Origin: Polaromonas sp. YR568
GTDB lineage: Bacteria > Pseudomonadota > Gammaproteobacteria > Burkholderiales > Burkholderiaceae
DNA: 10,398 nt
Direction of reading: 5' to 3'
Assembly (NCBI GenBank): GCA_945871335.1
Contig: CAMBWM010000068.1
Span: 1-10,398, forward strand
Shown here: in pieces, positions 1 to 6,160 of the stretch
Position numbering within the stretch: the stretch's first letter is position 1
How the letters are laid out: each line of letters opens with the position of its first letter
Notes under the pieces: generated by a model
Database searches by the model: none
What the model saw: the letters and a program-made list of their open reading frames with translations, nothing else
What the model was told of the DNA's origin: nothing
Program-made: the position numbers and the translations under genes

Positions 1-560
1 AAGTGCGACAGAGGCGCGCACTCGTACTCCGGATCAATGGCCGCCTGGTCGTAGCGCTCCACAAAGGAGGCTGCCCATTCAAAGTGGGGATGGCCGCGCC
101 AGCGTTCACGGCCATGCGGGTCAGCATGCGGGTGGTGGGGGACGTGGACGTCCTGAAAGATGGCGTGGCGCTGGAGCATCCAGCGGTTGCGCTCGGACAC
201 GTAGTTGCCCAGCAAGGCGGCGGCAAATTCGCCATGGCTGTTGGGGCAGGTGATGAAGCCGATGTCATGAAAGAGGCACACCACGATGTCCTCTTCGTCC
301 AGGCCGCCGCGCAGCGCCAGCGTGGCCGACTGCAGACTGTGCCTGTAGTTGTTGACGCGGTAGCCAAAGGTGCTGTCATGCGCGGAATCGGCCAGCATAC
401 GCAGTGCCTGGCGGGCTTGCTGCTCGCGCATGTAGGTTTCGCGCTGGCTTTGCAGGATTTGCCAATCATGGGGGCTGAATTGCTCCAGGCTGTTTTTTTC
501 GATGTACTGCCACCCTGCATGCAGCAATTCGCTGTTGTGGGTGTCGTGGGCTGGATTCAT
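1..560 (-). CDS. HD-domain protein, MIOX/PhnZ-like putative diiron oxygenase (3' end outside window)
   Basis: The minus-strand frame starts with ATG at 560 and stays open to the window edge, giving 186 complete codons with no stop, so the C-terminus is missing. It begins MNPAHDTHNSELLHAGWQ. An HD-superfamily core is clear: His74 in a NNYRHS context, His98-Asp99 in CLFHDIGF, His109 in NSHGEF, His132 in QRHAIFQ and Asp171 in ERYDQ. The spacings H74-H98 and H109-H132 resemble those of the mixed-valence diiron oxygenases PhnZ and MIOX, which cleave C-C or C-P bonds with O2, rather than HD phosphohydrolases; this assignment is inference. The substrate is unknown. It is the third gene of a tight operon: its ATG overlaps the stop of the GST-like gene (ATGA, 560-557), and AAGGAG (572-567) lies 6 nt upstream. 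An ordinary HD hydrolase is the main alternative. I am very confident of the gene and moderately confident of the subfamily. Confidence 0.85.
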   Translation of the reverse strand, partial: MNPAHDTHNSELLHAGWQYIEKNSLEQFSPHDWQILQSQRETYMREQQARQALRMLADSAHDSTFGYRVNNYRHSLQSATLALRGGLDEEDIVVCLFHDIGFITCPNSHGEFAAALLGNYVSERNRWMLQRHAIFQDVHVPHHPHADPHGRERWRGHPHFEWAASFVERYDQAAIDPEYECAPLSH

Positions 561-1207
561 GATGAACTCCTTGCAGTGGCAAGCCAATTTTCGGTGGCCA
601 AGCGCCAGGGCGCCAAGGCGGCTTGGACGGCCGGGTCTTGAGCCAAGGTCTCTTCCCAAGTCTGGAGCTTAGCAGGCAAGGCCAGTGGCCGGTCTAAGGC
701 CTCAAGCAAGCGCCTGGCAAGGGGAAGGGTGACAGCAAAGCCGCAGTCGGCCAGGCTGGGCTGATTGCCGGCCATGAAGGGGCAGGCCTGCGCGAGCTGC
801 GCCAGGCGCTCGAGCTTGTCGTGCAGTGCCGCGTGCAACTCGGGCAGACGCGGGTGTGGTGCTGGGTCCTTGATCAGGGGAAACAAGGCACGTACCCGCG
901 GCTCGACGTGCAGGTCGTGCAAGCGGGCCAGCATGCGCACCTGGGCCCTTGGCTGGGCGCCGCTCGGCAGCAAAGGGCGCTCTGTAAAGGCGTCTTCCAG
1001 ATATTCAAGAATGGCCTCGGATTCGGCCAAGAAAAAGCCATCGTGGGCCAGCGCTGGCAAGGTGCCCATGGGCACCTTGCCAGCCCAGGCCGCCGATCGG
1101 TATCCCCCCTCGGGTTCGCGCTCTTGGTAGCTCAGGCCCCGCCAGTGCAGGGCCACACGAACCTTGGCGGTGTAGCTGGACAACGGCAGACCATAGAGGG
1201 TGATCAT
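557..1207 (-). CDS. Glutathione S-transferase family protein
   Basis: This 216-residue protein has the usual length and two-domain layout of a cytosolic GST. The N-terminal thioredoxin-fold domain (about 1-78) starts MITLYGLPLSSYTAKVRVAL, with Ser10/Ser11 in the position of the serine that activates glutathione in zeta/theta-like classes. The cis-proline segment GTLPAL and the AESEAI segment that binds the gamma-glutamyl group follow. The helical C-terminal domain (about 85-210) carries SLADCGF, the N-capping box region. Family members conjugate glutathione, isomerise cis/trans acids (maleylacetoacetate isomerase type) or remove sulfur or halide; nothing here chooses among these. Its ATG at 1207 overlaps the stop of the creatininase-family gene (ATGA), and its own stop overlaps the HD gene start, so translation is probably coupled. 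Only a weak GAAG precedes the start. A 32-bp perfect palindrome lies within the gene at 1053-1084. Confidence 0.93.
   Translation of the reverse strand: MITLYGLPLSSYTAKVRVALHWRGLSYQEREPEGGYRSAAWAGKVPMGTLPALAHDGFFLAESEAILEYLEDAFTERPLLPSGAQPRAQVRMLARLHDLHVEPRVRALFPLIKDPAPHPRLPELHAALHDKLERLAQLAQACPFMAGNQPSLADCGFAVTLPLARRLLEALDRPLALPAKLQTWEETLAQDPAVQAALAPWRLATENWLATARSSS
1053..1084. repeat. 32-bp perfect palindrome inside the GST-like gene
   Basis: The two 16-base arms, the left one reading GCTGGCAAGGTGCCCA, are exact reverse complements with no spacer, centred on CCATGG (1066-1071). On both strands the segment can be read as AGKVPMGTLPA. In the mRNA it could form a very stable hairpin; in DNA, a cruciform. 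In the protein it covers the cis-proline loop of the glutathione site, so the sequence must also satisfy coding constraints. Confidence 0.95.
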
Positions 1208-1992
1208 GGCGCTTCAAAGAACATGGTCATGTCTTGGTGGGCATCGGCGACCGCCGCCTCTAGCAGTGCCTGGCCATGCGCTGCCGTGGCCAGTGCCGAA
1301 TGCGAGCCCACCCGTCCGTCCGGGAACTGCGCGCGGTGCGAGCGGGCGTCGAGGTGGTTGTCGCCCGCGTGTTGCCTGGCGTAGCCCTCGGGCAGCGCCT
1401 GCGGAGGTGCTTGCACCTGGGCCAGCGCTGCCTGATCACTGGGAAAGCTATCCCCGAGCAAGGCCATGCCAATGGCCAGCTCGCTGGGCGTGGCGTGCAT
1501 GCCTTCCCAGTCGCCGTACCACTGTTTGCGCAGGCGGTCAGGGCCGGGGTAGTCCCACCACGAGCGCAGTCGGCAGCGCGGTACCTCGCCTGTGCGCTGA
1601 CCAATGCTCCATTGGGCGTAAAAATCTTGGCAAGCGGCGTTGACCGCGGAGATGTTCGCGCCGTGACCGTTGAGAAAATAAAACCGCTTAAAGCCTTGAG
1701 TGGCCAGGCAGTTGAGCACGTCTTGCACCACGGCCATCAGGGTGCTGGCACGCAAGCCTATGGTGCCCGGAAAACCCAGGTTAAATTGCGCTGGACCTAG
1801 GTTCAAGGTGGGCGCCAGCAGCCAGTGGCCCTGCTCGGCTGCGCCTTCAGCAATGGCCTGGGCCACCAGCGCGTCCGTGCCTATGGGGCCTATGGGGCCG
1901 TGCTGCTCAGTGGATCCCAGGGCAATGATGATGCCCTGGCAGTGCCTGAGGTACTGTTCCACCTGAGGCCAAGTTGTATAGGCTAGATACAT
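1204..1992 (-). CDS. Creatininase-family (PF02633-type) metal-dependent amidohydrolase
   Basis: The protein has 262 residues if started at the ATG at 1992 (MYLAYTTWPQVEQYL), which matches the usual family N-terminus. In-frame starts upstream at 2019 (ATG) and 2022 (TTG) would add only a low-complexity MMVSIIMM stretch. Metal-site motifs are GSTEQHGP (Glu29, His31), GTD (Asp40) and NGHGAN (His110); HATPSEL (His166, Glu171) and FPDGRVGSHSALATA near the C-terminus are also family features. These match Glu34, His36, Asp45, His120 and His178 of Pseudomonas creatininase as I recall it, but the position of its metal ligand Glu122 is Ala112 here. That argues against a true creatininase. Other members hydrolyse formamides, lactams or peptides, so the substrate is open. 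It is the first gene of the operon with the GST-like and HD genes. No creatinase gene is present in the window. Confidence 0.92.
   Translation of the reverse strand: MYLAYTTWPQVEQYLRHCQGIIIALGSTEQHGPIGPIGTDALVAQAIAEGAAEQGHWLLAPTLNLGPAQFNLGFPGTIGLRASTLMAVVQDVLNCLATQGFKRFYFLNGHGANISAVNAACQDFYAQWSIGQRTGEVPRCRLRSWWDYPGPDRLRKQWYGDWEGMHATPSELAIGMALLGDSFPSDQAALAQVQAPPQALPEGYARQHAGDNHLDARSHRAQFPDGRVGSHSALATAAHGQALLEAAVADAHQDMTMFFEAP
1880..1899. repeat. Tandem 9-bp repeat in the creatininase-family gene
   Basis: CCTATGGGG occurs twice in direct tandem (1880-1888, 1889-1897), followed by CC. On the coding strand it encodes Gly-Pro-Ile-Gly-Pro-Ile-Gly between metal ligands His31 and Asp40. The distance between the ligands is the same as in other family members, so this is not a length change. 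Confidence 0.9.
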
Positions 1993-2039
1993 GTTGTACA
2001 TCATAATAATAGATACCATCAATGTAGAAGGTGTTTTCC
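1993..2039. promoter_or_regulatory. Divergent intergenic region, probable promoter/operator
   Basis: This 47-bp AT-rich gap separates the starts of the creatininase-family gene (minus) and the ABC ATPase gene (plus), so promoters for both units must lie in or near it. Visible elements include the runs CATAAT and TAATAAT (2002-2010) and the palindrome TGTACA (1995-2000). A direct repeat TAGATAC occurs at 1984-1990 and 2010-2016, with starts 26 bp apart. An imperfect dyad TGTAT-N7-ATACA lies just outside, at about 1975-1991. No clean -35/-10 pair with 16-18 bp spacing is evident on either strand. Promoter function is inferred from position and composition. Confidence 0.45.
2026..2031 (+). promoter_or_regulatory. 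Ribosome binding site for the ABC ATPase gene
   Basis: AGAAGG lies 8 nt before the ATG at 2040 and decides that start over the in-frame GTG at 2031, which would use part of this site. Confidence 0.65.
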
Positions 2040-2798
2040 ATGAGTCAATCGCATGCGGAGTCCGCCCCGCTGATCCGTTTCCAGGGGGTGAGCAAATCCT
2101 TTGGCAGTTTCAAGGCCCTCAACGAGGTGAACTTGTCGGTGGCAGCAGGGGAAAAAATTGTCATTTGCGGCCCCTCAGGCTCGGGCAAGTCCACGTTGAT
2201 TCGATGCCTGAGCCAGCTCGAGAGAAACGACGCCGGCCATATTTGGGTGGACGGCGTAGAGGTCGGCTCCCAGGCCTCGCAGCAATCGCAGGCGCGCAGC
2301 CAGATTGGCATGGTGTTCCAGCAGTTCAACCTATTTGGCCACTTGTCGGTGCTGGACAATCTCACGCTGGCGCCAATACGGGCGCGTGGCATGGTCCGCA
2401 AGGAGGCCCAAGACCTGGCCATGGAGTACCTGGCGCGGGTGGACATCGCCGAGCAGGCGCACAAGTTTCCCTCGCAGCTCTCGGGTGGCCAACAGCAGCG
2501 GGTGGCTATTGCTCGCTCGCTGTGCATGCGCCCGCGCATCATGCTCTTTGACGAGCCCACCTCGGCGCTGGATCCTGAGATGATCCAAGAGGTGCTCGGC
2601 GTGATGGAAGGCTTGGCCTCCGACGGCATGACCATGCTTTGCGTTACCCATGAAATGGGTTTTGCTCGCCGGGTGGCCGACAGGGTGGTGTTCATGGACC
2701 AAGGGTGTCTGGTCGAGGACGCGCCGCCAGCGCAGTTTTTCAGTGCCCCGCGCAGCGAGCGCTGCCGCAGCTTTCTGGAGCGCATCCTGCACCACTGA
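2040..2798 (+). CDS. Polar amino acid ABC transporter ATP-binding protein (GlnQ/HisP-like)
   Basis: This 252-residue protein has the normal length for the nucleotide-binding subunit of a polar amino acid importer; it energises uptake at the cytoplasmic face. All motifs are intact: Walker A GPSGSGKS (44-51), Q-loop Gln94 in MVFQQFNLFGHLSVLDNL, signature LSGGQQQR (147-154), Walker B IMLFDEP (167-173), D-loop SALDPE, and switch His204 in VTHEMGFAR. The FQQFNLF and THEMGFAR segments are typical of the GlnQ/HisP/GltL group. The ATG at 2040 is preferred over GTG at 2031 because AGAAGG sits 8 nt upstream. It is transcribed away from the creatininase-family operon and towards the permease gene. The only permease and binding-protein genes nearby are on the opposite strand, so the transporter is probably assembled from two transcription units. 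Confidence 0.96.
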   Translation: MSQSHAESAPLIRFQGVSKSFGSFKALNEVNLSVAAGEKIVICGPSGSGKSTLIRCLSQLERNDAGHIWVDGVEVGSQASQQSQARSQIGMVFQQFNLFGHLSVLDNLTLAPIRARGMVRKEAQDLAMEYLARVDIAEQAHKFPSQLSGGQQQRVAIARSLCMRPRIMLFDEPTSALDPEMIQEVLGVMEGLASDGMTMLCVTHEMGFARRVADRVVFMDQGCLVEDAPPAQFFSAPRSERCRSFLERILHH

Positions 2799-2808
2799 GC
2801 CCAAGTCA

Positions 2809-2844
2809 CTGAGGGCCGCGCGCTGGCGCAGCCCAGGCCCTCAG
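2809..2844. terminator. Hairpin between convergent ATPase and permease genes
   Basis: A perfect 9-bp inverted repeat, CTGAGGGCC (2809-2817) and GGCCCTCAG (2836-2844), encloses an 18-nt GC-rich loop that can itself pair (GCGC-TG-GCGC). It fills the 42-bp gap between the two convergent stop codons, and its right arm includes the permease stop. There is no T-run on either side, so it is a candidate bidirectional terminator or 3'-end stabiliser rather than a classical intrinsic terminator. Confidence 0.5.
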
Positions 2845-3608
2845 CGAGGCGCGCTGGACATGCGCTTTTCTAGTCTGCGCACGCCCCAAGAGGTCAGCAG
2901 AATCAAGAGCAGGTACTCCACCACCAGCGCGGTGTAGATCTCCAGGGGCCGGTACTCTGTGACGTTGAGTTCGTTGGCGCGCCGAGTAAGCTCCTGCAGA
3001 CCAATCACCGAGACCAGCGAACTCATTTTGAGCACGTACACAAACTGGTTGCCCAGGGCAGGCAAGATGGTGCGAATGGCCTGCGGAAAGATCACGAAGC
3101 GAAAGGCGTCGCGTCTGGACAGGCCCAGGGTCTGCGCGGCTTCACTTTGGCCCTTGGCCACGGACTGGATGCCAGCGCGAAAAATTTCGGACTCAAAAGC
3201 CGCATCAGACAACGCCAGAGAGATTACTCCAGCGGCAAAAGCGCCGAACTGCAGCCCCGTGACCATGGGCAGGCCGTAGTAGACCCACAGCAGCAGCACC
3301 AGCAGCGGGATTGAGCGGAACACCTCCACATAGGTGCGCGAGACCATGCGCAAGGCCCGGGAGCTGGACAGCGCCGACAGCGCCAGAGTCACCCCAAGGA
3401 CCACTGACACCACGATGGCAGACAGCGACAGCCCGAGGGTCATCCAGATGCCAGCCAGCAAAAATTTCAGGTTGGCAGCGCCCTTGTCGGTGAAAGGACT
3501 GAGGGTGTACCAGCCCCAGGTGTAGGCGGTGCCGTCGCCCGCACCGCCGCAACCTGCCAACATCCCAAGACCGGCCAGGGTGAGCAAGCCCGCCGTGCAC
3601 GCACGCAT
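2841..3608 (-). CDS. Amino acid ABC transporter permease (HisM/GlnP-like)
   Basis: This 255-residue inner-membrane protein is of the His/Glu/Gln/Arg permease family. Hydrophobic segments lie at about 48-80, 99-118, 122-135 and 188-204, and 225-242. The EAA loop that contacts the ATPase is clear (about 157-185: EAAQTLGLSRRDAFRFVIFP). The family segment YVEVFRSIPLLVLLLWVYYG and the C-terminal VIGLQELTRRANELN also fit. It is the only permease gene, so the channel would be a homodimer. It follows the binding-protein gene by 18 bp on the same strand. The first 26 residues look like a lipoprotein signal (LAGLGMLAGC, Cys20), followed by a WGWYTLSPF segment before the first conserved helix. This is unusual for a permease. 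No good Shine-Dalgarno precedes the ATG at 3608, so the exact start is less certain than the gene. Confidence 0.94.
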   Translation of the reverse strand: MRACTAGLLTLAGLGMLAGCGGAGDGTAYTWGWYTLSPFTDKGAANLKFLLAGIWMTLGLSLSAIVVSVVLGVTLALSALSSSRALRMVSRTYVEVFRSIPLLVLLLWVYYGLPMVTGLQFGAFAAGVISLALSDAAFESEIFRAGIQSVAKGQSEAAQTLGLSRRDAFRFVIFPQAIRTILPALGNQFVYVLKMSSLVSVIGLQELTRRANELNVTEYRPLEIYTALVVEYLLLILLTSWGVRRLEKRMSSAPR

Positions 3609-3626
3609 TTCAGCCGCGCGAAAAGG

Positions 3627-4421
3627 TCACTGACCCAGCCACTTTTTCTCGAGCGACTCAAAATAGCCTTCGGATTTCTTCAGAGCCACCCAGTTGTTGA
3701 CAAAGATGGTCCAGGTCGGGTCGCCCTGAGGCAACGGGTAGGCAAAGGGCCGCTTGTTGCGCAGCTCTGCCTTGGAGAGGGTGGTAAGGGTGGGATGGGT
3801 TTTGACCAGGGTGGAGGCTTCCACATTGCTGGTGATGGTAGCCACAGCCCGGCCGGCCAGCACCTCTTGGTAGCCGGTAGCGGGTTTTTCAATCGATCGC
3901 ACGCTGGCCTGCTGGAAGTGGGCCTTGGCCTGTTCTTCGAACACGGTACCCAAGGAGACGGCAATGTTGGTGCCGGCGCGGTTGAGGTCGGCCCAGCTGT
4001 TGAATTTGGCCGCGTCCGCCTTGCGGATCACGGGCACAGTGCCCGCTTCGGTATAGGGGTCGGAGAATGCCACTGTTTTGGCCCGCGCCATGCTCAGTGA
4101 GGCGCCGGAAAAGATGTCATAGCGGTTGGCAGTGATGCCGGCGACCAAGGTGGCCCATTCGGCAGGCACCCACTCGATTTTTACGCCCATGTCCTTAGCT
4201 AACTGCTCCATGGCCTCAATGTCAAAGCCGCGGTAGCTGTTGGTAGCCGCGTCGCGCATGGACATGGGATTGAAGTCGCCCGTAGTGCCTACGCGCAGGC
4301 TACCTCGCTCCATAATTGTTTGCAGACGACTTTTTGCCGGTGCGCCCTGGGCAACTGCCGGGTTGTTCAGAGCGGCCAGCGCCACGAAGGCAACAGTCAG
4401 AACGGCTTTGAAGAATTTCAT
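3627..4421 (-). CDS. Periplasmic amino-acid-type substrate-binding protein (family 3 SBP, PheC-like)
   Basis: This 264-residue type II solute-binding protein has a Sec signal peptide: MKFF, a hydrophobic run to about residue 20, and probable cleavage after PAVA (24/25). The mature start SRLQTIMERGSLRVGTTGDFNP and the segments FDIEAMEQLAKDMGVK and FSDPY are typical of SBP_bac_3 proteins, closest in style to the cyclohexadienyl dehydratase-like group. Arg113 in SMARAKTVAFSDPY matches the arginine that holds the ligand alpha-carboxylate. The acidic residue that usually contacts the alpha-amino group (the D of AVITD) appears to be Ser198 in ATITSNV, which may point to a ligand with a modified or missing amino group (inference). 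The weak SD AAAGG lies upstream of the ATG at 4421. It heads a two-gene operon with the permease and is divergent from the sarcosine oxidase operon. Confidence 0.95.
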   Translation of the reverse strand: MKFFKAVLTVAFVALAALNNPAVAQGAPAKSRLQTIMERGSLRVGTTGDFNPMSMRDAATNSYRGFDIEAMEQLAKDMGVKIEWVPAEWATLVAGITANRYDIFSGASLSMARAKTVAFSDPYTEAGTVPVIRKADAAKFNSWADLNRAGTNIAVSLGTVFEEQAKAHFQQASVRSIEKPATGYQEVLAGRAVATITSNVEASTLVKTHPTLTTLSKAELRNKRPFAYPLPQGDPTWTIFVNNWVALKKSEGYFESLEKKWLGQ

Positions 4422-4438
4422 CGAGGCACCTTTAAAAA

Positions 4439-4450
4439 TAAATTAATTTA
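4439..4450. repeat. 12-bp palindrome upstream of the binding-protein gene, candidate operator
   Basis: TAAATTAATTTA is a perfect palindrome centred about 23 bp upstream of the binding-protein ATG, where an operator or an AT-rich -10 region would lie. Its core contains ATTAA/TTAAT, as does the dyad nearer soxB. A regulatory role is inference; AT-rich palindromes of this size can occur by chance. Confidence 0.35.
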
Positions 4451-4522
4451 GCGTGCGTCCGCTAGGACTGTGAAGAGCGCGCTTAACCAGAAAACAGATC
4501 GGCAAGAAAACGTTAATCCTAG

Positions 4523-5890
<1,368 letters not shown>

Positions 5891-5896
5891 GGCCTC

Positions 5897-6160
5897 ATGC
5901 TGCAGCTGCCCTGTCCTTTTTGCGGTCCCCGCAGCGAACATGAATTCGTCTGCACTGGGGAATTCAGCGAGCGGCCCACGCAGCCCGAGGCCATGGCAGA
6001 CAAGGCTTGGACTGACCACCTTTACCAACGCCGCAACCCCGACGCCCCGGTGCGCGAGCTCTGGTGGCACCAGCACGGCTGCCGCAGCTGGTTGCAGGTG
6101 CGGCGCGACCCGCACAGCCAGGCCATCCTGGAGTGCCAAGCCTTGGAGGCCGCGCAATGA
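5897..6160 (+). CDS. soxD: Sarcosine oxidase, delta subunit (zinc-binding)
   Basis: This 87-residue protein is the small structural subunit that contacts the alpha chain in the heterotetramer. The expected zinc ligands are present: Cys6 and Cys9 in LPCPFCGPR, then His58 and Cys62 in WWHQHGCRSW. This is almost exactly the ligand set known from the Stenotrophomonas enzyme structure. The family segments EFVCTGEFSERP, WTDHLYQRRNP and WLQVRRDPHSQ are also present. It lacks the longer C-terminal tail seen in some homologues. AAGG lies just 4 nt before its ATG, overlapping the soxB stop. Its TGA overlaps the soxA ATG (ATGA, 6157-6160), so soxA translation is probably coupled to it. Confidence 0.96.
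   Translation: MLQLPCPFCGPRSEHEFVCTGEFSERPTQPEAMADKAWTDHLYQRRNPDAPVRELWWHQHGCRSWLQVRRDPHSQAILECQALEAAQ
6145..6149 (+). promoter_or_regulatory. Ribosome binding site for soxA
   Basis: GGAGG lies 7 nt before the ATG at 6157, inside the end of soxD. It supports this start against a GTG at 6064 in the same frame that would overlap soxD by almost 100 bp. Confidence 0.75.

Noticed and set aside
3..641. Long plus-strand open frame at the left edge
   Set aside because: It is antisense to the HD-domain gene and the start of the overlap with the GST gene, and shows no recognisable domain; the minus-strand frame has clear HD motifs and a good ribosome binding site.
1204..1992. A creatinine-to-sarcosine pathway (creatininase plus sarcosine oxidase)
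   Set aside because: Creatinase is absent, a creatininase metal ligand is replaced, and the two genes are in separate units; I kept it only as a conservative alternative, not as the call.
2045..2809. 254-codon minus-strand open frame opposite the ABC ATPase
   Set aside because: It mirrors a GC-rich coding region and has an Arg/Ser-rich composition without domain features; the plus-strand frame carries every ABC motif.
6064..6156. Upstream GTG start for soxA
   Set aside because: It would overlap soxD by about 97 bp and add a non-homologous N-terminus; ATG 6157 has GGAGG at good distance and the ATGA overlap.
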